Shown: positions 1-7,256 of the stretch, in pieces
How the letters are laid out: each line of letters begins with the position of its first letter
Numbering within the stretch: position 1 is the first letter of the stretch
Source: a virus
Length of the DNA: 29,062 nt
Virus record (IMG/VR): IMGVR_UViG_3300030109_003851
Span: 1 to 29,062 of that record
Reading direction: 5' to 3' (one strand)
Notes under the pieces: model-generated
Told to the model about the DNA's origin: nothing
Databases searched by the model: none
Seen by the model: only the letters and a program-made list of their open reading frames with translations
Translations under genes and position numbers: made by a program

Positions 1-174
1 CAGAGGCACTTCCCCATCATTATGTATCCAATCTGCGTCCTGCCATGCCACACGGGATTCCTTGCGTGGCACACCAAACTTGGGATTCTCTCTGTGTGGT
101 CTGATGCGTTTGCCTGTCTGTTTATGGAGTGCATACGCTTCACCCCTCCACATCAAATCGTCACCCAGTCCCAT
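1..174 (-). CDS. GT9/heptosyltransferase-like protein, N-terminal fragment
   Basis: The ATG at 174 opens a frame with no stop to the window edge, so only the first 58 residues are visible. The start is supported by GGGAG about 9 bases upstream. The first residues read MGLGDDLMWRGEA. This fits the Gly-x-Gly-Asp-x-(L/I)-Met opening of ADP-heptose/GT9-type glycosyltransferases and of phage relatives that begin GxGDE(I/L)MATG. A basic stretch (residues about 18-42) and an acidic Trp-containing stretch (44-56) follow. This stretch is about 53% GC by hand count. The gene is on the same strand as the small gene to its right and probably belongs to the same operon. A role in modifying host or virion sugars is inferred only. 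The catalytic C-terminal half is outside the window. Confidence 0.55.
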   Translation of the reverse strand, partial: MGLGDDLMWRGEAYALHKQTGKRIRPHRENPKFGVPRKESRVAWQDADWIHNDGEVPL

Positions 175-249
175 TAGATTAAACTCCCTGTTAATGGTGT
201 GTGGCGACCCAAATGGCAATAGATAGAATGACGCCACACACTGTGGTAT

Positions 250-504
250 TTAAGACAGATTGACATCTGTCTGTTCGCGATTGATATCGCTCACTGCACT
301 TGAATCTGATTGATTGAATAGACGGAACCTGTTGCTGGGGTTCCATCTATTGTTCTTGAATCGTGTTGAACGAATGAGAACTGGAAGCAGGTGTTTGTGT
401 ATGGTGTATTGCTGTGGGACTCTGTGCTTTTCCCTACCTGCCACGACCCTCCTTGCGGAGTCTATCACTGCGTTACCGTGTATGTGATAGTGTTTACAGC
501 ACAC
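250..504 (-). CDS. Small unknown protein (84 aa, GTG start)
   Basis: An open frame of 84 codons starts at GTG 504, directly after an in-frame stop, and ends TAA at 250. No family is recognised. The protein is rich in Arg, His and Asn, has Cys-Cys at residues 2-3, and ends in a polar Ser/Asp tail. It lies 29 bases downstream of the DUF3820-like gene on the same strand and 75 bases upstream of the GT9-like gene, so co-transcription is likely. No clear Shine-Dalgarno precedes the GTG and base composition is about 50-58% GC. It may be a chance frame in GC-richer DNA. It is kept because it fills the gap in phase with its neighbours. Confidence 0.4.
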   Translation of the reverse strand: MCCKHYHIHGNAVIDSARRVVAGREKHRVPQQYTIHKHLLPVLIRSTRFKNNRWNPSNRFRLFNQSDSSAVSDINREQTDVNLS

Positions 505-533
505 TCACCAACATCATGCCTAAGGGCACTCAG

Positions 534-863
534 TCAGTGTTTGTTTGCAACTGGAACTGATGTTTGAGGATTTGCAACCTTTGTTCCTGTTTGTGGAGTT
601 GCTATGCTTTGCCTTCTGGAGATTTCGTGCCTTGCGTTTTCAATTGTTGCCCTTGCCATTTTGCTTGTGGGTTGCCATGTGTTTTTTATCCATCTTAGAT
701 ACATCATGGGTACCTCTTGCAGGGTCTTGCCTTTGTGTTTGCCAAACTTGAGTTTGCCCCTTTCAACATCACGCAGATATGCTTCACTGTCACGATCTAA
801 TTGTGTTTGTGTTTGCGTGTCTCTGTGATAATTGTGTTTGGACCAGTCTATCTTGTTTGCCAT
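534..863 (-). CDS. DUF3820-like protein (exonuclease-tail domain), 109 aa
   Basis: The chosen start is ATG 863 (MANKIDWSKHNY). A longer in-frame version to 980 would run through the promoter described at 870-898. Residues about 34-55 carry the segment KLKFGKHKGKTLQEVP followed by MMYLRWIKN. This is the signature of the DUF3820 domain, which is often seen as a C-terminal accessory domain of 3'-5' exonucleases (exodeoxyribonuclease X-like) and as a stand-alone phage protein. An Arg-rich stretch and a Thr/Pro/Val-rich low-complexity tail (about 85-109) follow. Function as a free domain is not known; nucleic-acid binding is plausible. It is the first gene of the left-hand operon, and the transcript is predicted to begin at or next to its ATG, making it leaderless. 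Confidence 0.7.
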   Translation of the reverse strand: MANKIDWSKHNYHRDTQTQTQLDRDSEAYLRDVERGKLKFGKHKGKTLQEVPMMYLRWIKNTWQPTSKMARATIENARHEISRRQSIATPQTGTKVANPQTSVPVANKH

Positions 864-869
864 GTCACA

Positions 870-898
870 AGTATATAGCACTTGGTGTGAAAAGTCAA
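870..898 (-). promoter_or_regulatory. Sigma70-type promoter of the left operon
   Basis: On the minus strand TTGACT (plus 893-898) is followed by exactly 17 bases and TATACT (plus 870-875). That is 5/6 and 5/6 matches to the bacterial consensus with ideal spacing. Only six bases separate the -10 box from the ATG at 863, so the usual start point (about 7 bases beyond the -10) falls on the ATG. The mRNA would then be leaderless, consistent with the lack of a Shine-Dalgarno. Confidence 0.7.
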
Positions 899-916
899 TG
901 GATAAGCGGGTAAAAC

Positions 917-1014
917 GGGCAGTTTGATATACCAAATGTAGATAGGTATAAACTATGTTTGATGACAAGTGGCACATCAAAACTGCCCTATAAAAGGAGT
1001 ATACCGTAGTATAC
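917..1014. promoter_or_regulatory. Nested dyads, candidate operator cluster
   Basis: Outer arms are 917-928 and 976-988, inner arms 928-933 and 945-950, and paired GTATAC sites are at 999-1004 and 1009-1014. All lie 20-150 bp upstream of the -35 box of the left operon promoter. This is the usual place for dimeric regulator binding. No regulator gene is recognised in the window. Confidence 0.4.
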
Positions 1015-1158
1015 AGGTCAATGTGTCTTTGGGAAGATACCGTTGACAGAAGTATTTAGTGGGAAAACGGAAGTGGCAATCTTATATATGAGCATAGTTG
1101 GACTGCCACCTCCTAACAGACTTAACAGTAAACGATAATGGTCTAATGTCAGTGCAGT

Positions 1159-1166
1159 TATTTATT
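1159..1166 (-). promoter_or_regulatory. ATAAATA late-promoter-like motif
   Basis: AATAAATA on the minus strand overlaps the stop codon of the zinc-ribbon gene. It matches the core shared by the other late gaps (see 2064, 12846, 14571, 20375, 21414, 23965). No gene starts close downstream, so it could be incidental or drive an RNA into the 864-1158 region. Confidence 0.25.
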
Positions 1167-1440
1167 AGATTGCGGAGTCCCAGTACTCTGGTTTGAGAAT
1201 GACTCCAATGGGAGTCTGGCATTTCTTGTTGCCACATCTGATGCGCCACATGATCCTCTTGCACAGATAACCATACACACGATAGTATCCGTGTCTAATG
1301 GTCAACTGCTTGGAGCATTCAAAATGTTTGCCACCACAGTGTGGACATTCATGCACTTCGTTGAAACTGTCAGGTGTGTAGTGTGGCGTCTTGCGTTTGT
1401 AGTTCTTGACACCCCACCTTGCTTTATAAGGTCTTGGCAT
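1165..1440 (-). CDS. Small zinc-ribbon protein (91 aa)
   Basis: Cys32-x2-Cys35 (ECPHCGG) and Cys69-x4-Cys74 (RCGNKKCQTP) form a probable zinc ribbon. Cys42 and Cys60 lie between them and are spare candidates for the metal. The first 25 residues are basic with several aromatics (RPYKARWGVKNYKRKT). A DNA- or RNA-binding or transcription-modulating role is possible but no specific family is recognised. The ATG at 1440 shares its A with the TAA of the holin-like gene (TAATG), so translation should be coupled. It is the last gene of the long late block. Confidence 0.65.
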   Translation of the reverse strand: MPRPYKARWGVKNYKRKTPHYTPDSFNEVHECPHCGGKHFECSKQLTIRHGYYRVYGYLCKRIMWRIRCGNKKCQTPIGVILKPEYWDSAI

Positions 1441-1613
1441 TAGAAGAATGTTCTAAAAAATATAGCGAACAGCATGGTCACAATCAATCCAGTCAACGCC
1501 AATATGTACATCTGATAGTGTTGTATGTGATTGAGATGATTGTTCATGATCTTGTCCAATGTTCTCTCTATCTTGTATATGCGTTTCTCTAGACTGTTTA
1601 TGATCTGTTTCAT
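1440..1613 (-). CDS. Holin-like / XhlA-type small membrane protein (57 aa)
   Basis: The start is ATG 1613, which forms TAATG with the stop of the fibre gene upstream. A longer frame to 1661 would overlap it and lacks support. Residues about 3-30 form a heptad-like amphipathic helix (SLEKRIYKIERTLDKIMNNH). Residues about 34-54 form one strongly hydrophobic transmembrane helix (MYILALTGLIVTMLFAIFF). This arrangement, helix plus a single C-terminal membrane span, is that of XhlA-like membrane anchors and several class III holins. A lysis role is inferred from this and from its place after the tail genes. No endolysin is visible next to it. It could instead be a membrane-anchored superinfection or fibre-linked protein. 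Confidence 0.55.
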   Translation of the reverse strand: MKQIINSLEKRIYKIERTLDKIMNNHLNHIQHYQMYILALTGLIVTMLFAIFFRTFF

Positions 1614-2044
1614 TAGATTGTTGCACCCAATTGTACCACACGCCAGCCTGTGCCATCGCACACTGCCAAAGCACCCACGCCAGCACTGTCATCTCCTGCG
1701 TCAGAACAGAAAGCAACATCTCCTGCCGCCTTGTCTGATCTTGCATTCAATTGTGCTGTGGTTTGTGGTTTAAGATTTAGTATTTCTTCCAACTTGACCT
1801 TGCCTGTTGCAGGATCAATGGTCAAATCAGTTGATGTACTTGAATTGATTTCGTCTGGTATCACGGATGCAGTCAGTTTTGAACTGCCGTTCAATCCTGG
1901 CACGCCGTTGGCTGTGTCCTTGCCGTCTATAACATTTTTTAATTCGTCAAATGCCGCTTTAATATCCGCTCTTGCTGATGCGGGTGAATCACTGGCATCG
2001 TCCAAATTTGTTGTGACTACATTTGATGATGTTGCCCATCCCAT
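1613..2044 (-). CDS. Tail fibre/virion protein with shared W-module (143 aa)
   Basis: The N-terminus (MGWATSSNVVTTNLDDASDS, then ARADI) is the same module that opens the 492-aa and 165-aa proteins: a Trp at position 3, a Thr-Asn-x-Asp-x-Ala-x-Asp-Ser stretch, and a helix ending in Asp. It is followed by a Gly/Ser linker (45-60), a segment LTIDPATGKVKLEEILNL (about 73-90), and a C-terminal small beta domain with Cys107 and Cys119. The tetrapeptide DSAG lies at about residues 112-115. Marine phage relatives are annotated as tail fibre proteins. AGGAG precedes the ATG, and a TATAAATA motif lies 19 bases upstream. It is probably a small accessory spike subunit. Confidence 0.65.
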   Translation of the reverse strand: MGWATSSNVVTTNLDDASDSPASARADIKAAFDELKNVIDGKDTANGVPGLNGSSKLTASVIPDEINSSTSTDLTIDPATGKVKLEEILNLKPQTTAQLNARSDKAAGDVAFCSDAGDDSAGVGALAVCDGTGWRVVQLGATI

Positions 2045-2063
2045 TGTTGTTCTCCTATGTTTT

Positions 2064-2071
2064 TATTTATA
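2064..2071 (-). promoter_or_regulatory. TATAAATA late-promoter-like motif
   Basis: A perfect TATAAATA (minus strand) lies in the 106-bp gap before the 143-aa fibre gene. If it works like the T4 late promoter (motif at about -13 to -6), RNA would start near 2058. The 5' leader would then be about 14 bases, just enough to hold AGGAG before the ATG at 2044. Confidence 0.45.
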
Positions 2072-2150
2072 AAATTGGTTGTGGTATACAACTAATCGTA
2101 TAAAATGTTTTTGCCCGTATATTGACGTCTATGCAACAGCAAGACACCAT

Positions 2151-3629
2151 TTAACTAAAGTTCTTGCTCAGGCTTGCAAGGTAATTTGTGCCATCGTAAA
2201 ATATGGTCATGACATCTATTGAATTGGCGGCTGTGCTCAAAGTTTTTTCACCTCCCGCAAATTTCATTGTGCTACTGAGTGTTCTATTACCAGTTCCGTC
2301 CTGTGTGATGATCAGTGTTAATGAATCACCGTTTGCAACATTTGATAGTGCGTTCAATGTAAGGTTATTGTTCAATGTCATCTTTTGCACACTGCCGTTG
2401 TTGGGATCTGGTGTAAGTGTACCACTTGTTGTGCCAAGATCATTTATAATCTCTCCATAATTTTTTATTGCCATGTTGGTCAACTGCTGATCGTTCATGT
2501 TGAGAGTTGCACTCAATTGTGTTTGACTAATTGTGAATTCACCTGCAGAATCTGGTTGTGTGACTGTGATATTGTCACCGCCTGTGATATTTGAACTGCC
2601 ACCTGTGACATCATTTGTGATAGTCAGCACATCACCACTCATAGAAGTGGTAATACCTGTACCACCCCTTATCTCCAATGTGTCATTGGTTGCGTTTGCA
2701 GTTGTGCTACCTGAATCTCCTTGGAAGGTCACAAAAACATTTGGTGCACTTCCTTCGTTGCTCCAACTTAACACACCTGAACCATTTGTTTTTAAAACTT
2801 GTCCATTGCTACCATCCGCATTGGGCCATTTCTGACTGTTAAGGTAAATGTGTCCATCGTCACCTGAATTACCCGCTGAATCTGTATTGGTTACCGTGTT
2901 GATATAAATGCTTCTTAAACCTGCATCAAAATAGATACATTCAGCATTTAAATTTTCTTGATTAGGTTCACCTGCTGAATCGCTTAATAATTGTGCAGGA
3001 TCGCCTCCATTTAGATTGCCTCCTATGTTTGAACCTATGTAAAAATCTTCTCCACCAGTTCCTATAGACGCAACAGGAAAACTTGCATTATCAGTTGCCT
3101 TGGTTGCGGTTATGCGGTTTAGTCTTACCTCTATCCCGTTATTACCAATACCTGTACCAGACAACGTCACTTGCGATGTTGCAAATGAATATGTTTCTTT
3201 ATTATTACCACTGGATCTACCTGCGGCAATAATTTGTACTGGATTGTCTGTGTCTGCCCTTGAAAAAACTTTTATTTCTGATCTGTTGAATTCATCTGCT
3301 TCATTGGTTGACATTCTTACAACATCTACACCCTCAGAATCTTCACTTTGGAATTCAATTAAGCCTTGCACTTGTCCAGCACTGTCATCTGTAATTGTAT
3401 CACCAAATAATATTGGATTTGTTACCCTGTCGTCAGTTCCAACTTCTAATCTGCCGTTGGATGCGTTGTATTTCAACACACTGTCATTGGCAATGCCTGT
3501 GGTATCCACAAAGTCAACTATATCGTTGACTGCTTGACTCATTGTGTGCAGTTCTGCTCTAGATTCCGCTATGCTGTCTGCCGCGTTGTCAAATTTTGTT
3601 GATTCTGGTTTGTTAGTTGGCCATGCCAT
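2151..3629 (-). CDS. Tail fibre protein with W-module and shared C-terminal beta module (492 aa)
   Basis: This is the largest fibre in the left cluster. The N-terminus MAWPTNKPESTKFDNAADSI matches the attachment-type module of the 143- and 165-aa proteins. The middle (about 60-380) is Gly/Asn/Ser/Thr-rich with many short beta-strand repeats such as GGTGITTS and NITGGDNITVTQ. The last ~100 residues (QDGTGNRTLSSTMKFAGGEK, then LSTAANSID, ending SLSKNFS) repeat almost exactly at the end of the 377-aa fibre and more distantly in the 165-aa one. Four DSAG tetrapeptides lie at plus positions 2541, 2871, 2970 and 3375. Host recognition is inferred. The ATG is one base after the stop of the 252-aa gene (TAATATG), and GGAGG is too far upstream to be a good site, so coupling is likely. 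Confidence 0.7.
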   Translation of the reverse strand: MAWPTNKPESTKFDNAADSIAESRAELHTMSQAVNDIVDFVDTTGIANDSVLKYNASNGRLEVGTDDRVTNPILFGDTITDDSAGQVQGLIEFQSEDSEGVDVVRMSTNEADEFNRSEIKVFSRADTDNPVQIIAAGRSSGNNKETYSFATSQVTLSGTGIGNNGIEVRLNRITATKATDNASFPVASIGTGGEDFYIGSNIGGNLNGGDPAQLLSDSAGEPNQENLNAECIYFDAGLRSIYINTVTNTDSAGNSGDDGHIYLNSQKWPNADGSNGQVLKTNGSGVLSWSNEGSAPNVFVTFQGDSGSTTANATNDTLEIRGGTGITTSMSGDVLTITNDVTGGSSNITGGDNITVTQPDSAGEFTISQTQLSATLNMNDQQLTNMAIKNYGEIINDLGTTSGTLTPDPNNGSVQKMTLNNNLTLNALSNVANGDSLTLIITQDGTGNRTLSSTMKFAGGEKTLSTAANSIDVMTIFYDGTNYLASLSKNFS

Positions 3630-3630
3630 A

Positions 3631-4389
3631 TTAATCTACTTGAACCTCCGTTCTTCCTGCCTCATCTGATGAACATAGAGGCAAATATTGTACTTGAATA
3701 TCCACAGTGCAGTCTATCCTACGATTTTTTCCATAACTGTCTGCGTCAAAAATATTTAACACAATTGGATCAGATGTCTTGTCAATGTAGACAAGTGGTC
3801 TGACAGGATCTCCCGCAGAATCATCAAATCCTTTGATGTGTGGTTGCACAATGCAGTTGGTTATGGTGCCCGTTGTTATGCCCAAACTTAATTGCCTTGC
3901 ACCTGTGCTACCTGCAAGGTCACTGGTGTCTATGTTGCTCTCAGCAAACGATAATGATCTGTTTGCAAAACTTATTTGTAAATTTTCTAAAAATAAAAGA
4001 GGCGATCCTGCTGAATCTTCAGCACTGGCTGAATCACCTGTGCCCTGTGTCAATGTGAACTTGAAAAATCTTGCATTGATGGCACTCACAGTGGATCCTG
4101 GTGTGATTGTTGCAGTGGTTGGAGAATCAATCTCGCCTCCTGCTGAATCCACAGTGTCTCCACTCTGCACCGTTATGGTGACAGGTGCACCAGATTCAAA
4201 ATTTATTACAGGCAAGTGATCTGCCTTAAATCCTGCATCCACAATGTCGCTGGTGAAAAACAATTGACTGCCAGGTGTGCCTTGCCAAGTTGTCATGCTG
4301 GACCATGCAGTAAAATCCTGCCATTGTTCAACAGAACCACCTATCAATCTGTTTTGTGTTGTGTCAAAATATCCGTTATTACTACTCAT
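3631..4389 (-). CDS. Tail-associated structural protein (252 aa)
   Basis: No named family is recognised. The N-terminus (MSSNNGYFDTTQNRLIGG) leads into a Trp-rich stretch (WQDFTAWSSMTTWQG, about 23-37) that resembles the LTWAEMGTWAEPKQATWGG stretch of the 340-aa protein. The rest is predicted beta-rich, with a C-terminal strand-rich domain (about 150-250). Three DSAG motifs occur (plus 3811, 4006, 4138), in loops such as VDSAGGEID and FDDSAGDPV. TAGGAG precedes the ATG by 7 bases. Its position between the J-like protein and the fibres suggests a tip-to-fibre adaptor or fibre subunit. Confidence 0.6.
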   Translation of the reverse strand: MSSNNGYFDTTQNRLIGGSVEQWQDFTAWSSMTTWQGTPGSQLFFTSDIVDAGFKADHLPVINFESGAPVTITVQSGDTVDSAGGEIDSPTTATITPGSTVSAINARFFKFTLTQGTGDSASAEDSAGSPLLFLENLQISFANRSLSFAESNIDTSDLAGSTGARQLSLGITTGTITNCIVQPHIKGFDDSAGDPVRPLVYIDKTSDPIVLNIFDADSYGKNRRIDCTVDIQVQYLPLCSSDEAGRTEVQVD

Positions 4390-4398
4390 CTATCGCTC

Positions 4399-6783
4399 CT
4401 ATGGAAATCCTGTGCTGGATCCTGATAAACCGTGTGTGTGTTGCACATAATTTAAGAATCCTTCCAAGCCATCGTCTTTTAATTTTTTGCCTTGCAATAC
4501 ATATTCAAAACCTCCTGTTGGCATATTTGTACCAGACAAATCGCCCCCAATTCTAAATTCTTCTTCAGGACCAGCACCTGTTCTTATGCCTCTTGCAAAC
4601 ACAGTCAATCCCTTAACCAAAGGCAATCTCACAAACCCTCCAGTGCTTTGGAAAGTTCTTGTGAACACTGTGCCTTGATCTGTTCCCTGTGTTTCAAAAG
4701 ATGGATTCATACGACTAAAAAATAAATTTACTGCCTCAAAGAATAATCCATTTAATCCGCCATGTCTACCACCAAATTCAATACGCATTGCATTCACTGA
4801 AGATTCCGCTGGTAAGTTTAAAAGTATTTCTAAAACATTGCATCTAATGTTTGTACTGCCATTTCTTAACAATGCAATTTTGTCTGAACCTCCTTGTTGT
4901 ATTTTCCAACAATATCCGTTTTCTAATTGACCAGATCCAGTATCACCCGCTGACCTCTTAACAAGTGGACTGGTTGGTGGAAAAGTTATTTTGTCTTGTA
5001 CATAAATTTTGCCTGAAAAACGAAAGTTAGATGCTGGATTTGCCGCCAATGGCAAAAATGGTGCATGAAAAGCCGTCAATGAAGGTTTCTTGATTGGTTC
5101 ATAAGCAGGTGGTGGTGTTGGTGTTGGTGTTGGTCCCGCTGAATCTTCTGGTGTAGGCCCTGGTGGCAAAATACCTTTTGGTGGATCGCTCACAGGTCTC
5201 TGCAAAGGTCTACCTGCATAGTAATCTGGTAAGAACACTGTGGGTGGTATCTCCACTTGTGGCTGTGTCACATAAGGATAATGTGTGGCTGTGTGTTCAA
5301 CACCTTCTATCTGTATCAATCCTGTGTTGGTCAGTTTCATATCAACCACTCTAAATGTCTTGTTGGATAGATCCAAAATATCTTCTGTTATTCTTATGAT
5401 GTCACCTGGTTCAACATCAAATAATTCTTGTGTGCCTGTAAAACTTATGGTTCTTTGTGCCCTTGATTTGTCATAAATCATTCTTGCCAAATCTTGAGCC
5501 ATGTATTTGCAAGTCAGTGTTGGAAAAGTAAATTCTCCTGTTAATTCTTCATCGTCATCAATTGCTTGATCGCCCGCCGTGCTATGTACTGCCTGTTGGC
5601 TGGTAAATTCAAGATCAGGATCCACATAATTCACAAACACTTGGTTAAATTTAGTTTGTTTGGTTTCACCACCTAATGAAATTTCTCCTGTTATAAAGAA
5701 ATTGCTTACATCAAATGCTATATCAATCGTACTTGATGTGATGTCTGTGGCATTGCCGCCATCTTCAACTTTTAATTTGTATCTGCCATCTATGAAAGGC
5801 ATGATGCTTCTACATCCGCCCACCAATGTTTTTACATTATCAATTAATTTTGATTCTGGAGTTAATACAGCATTGCAAGTGAATGCAAAACTGCTGTGTG
5901 CAGAATTAGAATCATATGTCACGATTTGATTAAATTTTGTTGCCGCTATTCTAAAACTTTCTGTGTGTATCTGTTCTTTTTTCAATCCTAATCCATATCT
6001 TGGATTCATCATATAATCCAATAAACAATTTGCAGGATTAGTAGCAGGTCTATTGGTAGACAGTTGATGATATGATTTAGTTAAATCTGCGTAGTCGTTT
6101 GGCAAGTCCACAGTGTTTGCATCAACACTTGAAACATCAAAAACTTCTTTGCCAAACACATCAAATTGTATCTGAGGCACACCACCCTGGAATGGTTGTG
6201 AATCAATCTCTGCCTGTGTTGCATTTTTCCATTCAAATCTAAATGCCGCATAGGCAACACCAGGCATCTTTCTTATTTTGCCTGTGGCGTTCCATGATGG
6301 AGATTCATTTGCTAAATCACTTTCAACTTGATCTTCCTTACCATTAAATATCTGGAACTTTATTCTGTTGGCATATCTACCTGTCGTGGTTGTGATTTCA
6401 GCGCCATGTGTATAAGTTTGTGAAGTGCCTGGATGTGGTAATAATTCGTTGTCGTCTAATTTAATTCTATGTACACCTGCAATCTCACCTTCACATATGG
6501 CATAAACCACATGGAGAAACTGATTGCTTTTCCCATCTGTCTCAACATGGACAATCGTACCACCAACCCTTCTGAAACCATACACAATAGGTATGCCTAT
6601 GTTTGTGCCTGATTTGGTAATTTTTACGCCTTGTGCAATGCTGTCTGCAGAAACGTCAGGTGTTTCAATGTTGAAAGGTTTTATTACAAAACTAAAAGCA
6701 TCACCCACAAAACCAATGATACCTTTTATTACTTTTTTAAATGCTCTTTTTATTTTGTCTATAGGTTTTCTAAAAAATGACAT
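4399..6783 (-). CDS. Tail tip attachment / central fibre protein, lambda J-like (794 aa)
   Basis: The long protein closes the tail-tip module, the place of lambda J and of host-specificity proteins. Residues 1-35 form a basic amphipathic helix (KIKRAFKKVIKGIIGFVGDA). Residues 50-90 hold the motif IPIVYGFRRVGGTIVHVE typical of the J N-terminal domain, and the next ~400 residues have the usual beta-rich hub pattern. These include the late segment DVEPGDIIRIT that marks the phage tail protein domain common to J proteins. A Pro-rich linker (about 520-570, GPTPEDSAGPTPTPTPPP) separates a C-terminal domain of ~220 residues that probably carries specificity. It has one DSAG, inside the linker. Its ATG overlaps the GNAT stop (TAATG). 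Confidence 0.85.
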   Translation of the reverse strand: MSFFRKPIDKIKRAFKKVIKGIIGFVGDAFSFVIKPFNIETPDVSADSIAQGVKITKSGTNIGIPIVYGFRRVGGTIVHVETDGKSNQFLHVVYAICEGEIAGVHRIKLDDNELLPHPGTSQTYTHGAEITTTTGRYANRIKFQIFNGKEDQVESDLANESPSWNATGKIRKMPGVAYAAFRFEWKNATQAEIDSQPFQGGVPQIQFDVFGKEVFDVSSVDANTVDLPNDYADLTKSYHQLSTNRPATNPANCLLDYMMNPRYGLGLKKEQIHTESFRIAATKFNQIVTYDSNSAHSSFAFTCNAVLTPESKLIDNVKTLVGGCRSIMPFIDGRYKLKVEDGGNATDITSSTIDIAFDVSNFFITGEISLGGETKQTKFNQVFVNYVDPDLEFTSQQAVHSTAGDQAIDDDEELTGEFTFPTLTCKYMAQDLARMIYDKSRAQRTISFTGTQELFDVEPGDIIRITEDILDLSNKTFRVVDMKLTNTGLIQIEGVEHTATHYPYVTQPQVEIPPTVFLPDYYAGRPLQRPVSDPPKGILPPGPTPEDSAGPTPTPTPPPAYEPIKKPSLTAFHAPFLPLAANPASNFRFSGKIYVQDKITFPPTSPLVKRSAGDTGSGQLENGYCWKIQQGGSDKIALLRNGSTNIRCNVLEILLNLPAESSVNAMRIEFGGRHGGLNGLFFEAVNLFFSRMNPSFETQGTDQGTVFTRTFQSTGGFVRLPLVKGLTVFARGIRTGAGPEEEFRIGGDLSGTNMPTGGFEYVLQGKKLKDDGLEGFLNYVQHTHGLSGSSTGFP

Positions 6784-7256
6784 TATAACTCCTTAACATA
6801 CATATTGCCGCACCATTTCATGCCTTTCATTTCAAAATATTTACTTGCACGATTAACATAATCTTCATCAACATTATAATCTGTGTCAAACATGAACACA
6901 CCACCAAACATAAGTTCAATGTCGTGATCACGAAGATAATCTTCTATCTGATCTAAAAATTTATGACTGCTTCTTTTGTGTCTATATTCTGGATGTATGT
7001 AAAATACTTCTATGATGCCAACACCAATCTCGTTCCACGTCATTTCACTTAAACTGATCACGGCATATCCAACTGCATTACCATCTTTGCGATATATCAG
7101 TATGTTGCTGGTGTTTTCAATCAATTTTTTCCTTGTGACCTGCATTGCCGTTTCAACATCAAAGTCCAACTTGCCTTTCAGTTTGGCTTCTTCCGCATGG
7201 TTACGATATAAATTTTGTAATGATCTAAAATCTTCTATTGTGGCTTGTTTCATCAT
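6783..7256 (-). CDS. GNAT-family N-acetyltransferase (157 aa)
   Basis: The start is ATG 7256, sharing its A with the TAA of the 192-aa gene. An extension to 7271 is unlikely. The sequence follows the GNAT fold: MKQATIEDFRSL at the start, a central acceptor region, VGYAVISLSE (strand 4, about 67-76), then IGVGIIEVFYIHPEYRHKRS (about 82-101). Here the IHPEYRHKRSS stretch is the pyrophosphate-binding motif A, with the usual Q/R-x-x-G-x-G/A degenerated to YRHKRSS. A C-terminal FEMKGMKWCGNMYVKEL strand follows. Substrate unknown. It sits between tail-tip genes, where related phages often place an NlpC/P60 cell-wall peptidase. It may be a virion-modifying or host-modifying enzyme carried with the tail operon. 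Confidence 0.75.
   Translation of the reverse strand: MMKQATIEDFRSLQNLYRNHAEEAKLKGKLDFDVETAMQVTRKKLIENTSNILIYRKDGNAVGYAVISLSEMTWNEIGVGIIEVFYIHPEYRHKRSSHKFLDQIEDYLRDHDIELMFGGVFMFDTDYNVDEDYVNRASKYFEMKGMKWCGNMYVKEL

Larger units (their letters stand above)
864..1164. other. 301-bp control region without a convincing gene
   Basis: This gap separates the late structural block from the left operon. It holds the 870-898 promoter. It has an outer inverted repeat, GGGCAGTTTGAT (917-928) against ATCAAAACTGCCC (976-988, one extra base), and an inner one, TATACC (928-933) against GGTATA (945-950). Two GTATAC palindromes lie at 999-1004 and 1009-1014, one helical turn apart. An ATAAATA motif sits at the stop of the zinc-ribbon gene. 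A 25-codon minus-strand frame from the ATG near 1091 has AGGAGG about 14 bases upstream, too far for good confidence. No clear intrinsic terminator is present. Confidence 0.55.

Noticed and set aside
545-828. Plus-strand ORFs opposite the DUF3820-like gene
   Set aside because: They mirror the coding frame of the minus-strand gene, have no ribosome site and show low-complexity hydrophobic composition typical of antisense frames.
1070-1108. GTGGCA/TGCCAC pairing as terminator of the late block
   Set aside because: The loop is about 27 bases with no T tail on either strand.
1082-1264. 60-codon minus-strand frame over the end of the zinc-ribbon gene
   Set aside because: It overlaps the zinc-ribbon gene in another frame and shows no family pattern; the Cys-Cys ribbon frame is the credible one.
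2045-2150. Additional sigma70 promoter before the 143-aa fibre gene
   Set aside because: TATACG-like boxes occur but no -35 with acceptable spacing; only the TATAAATA motif was kept.
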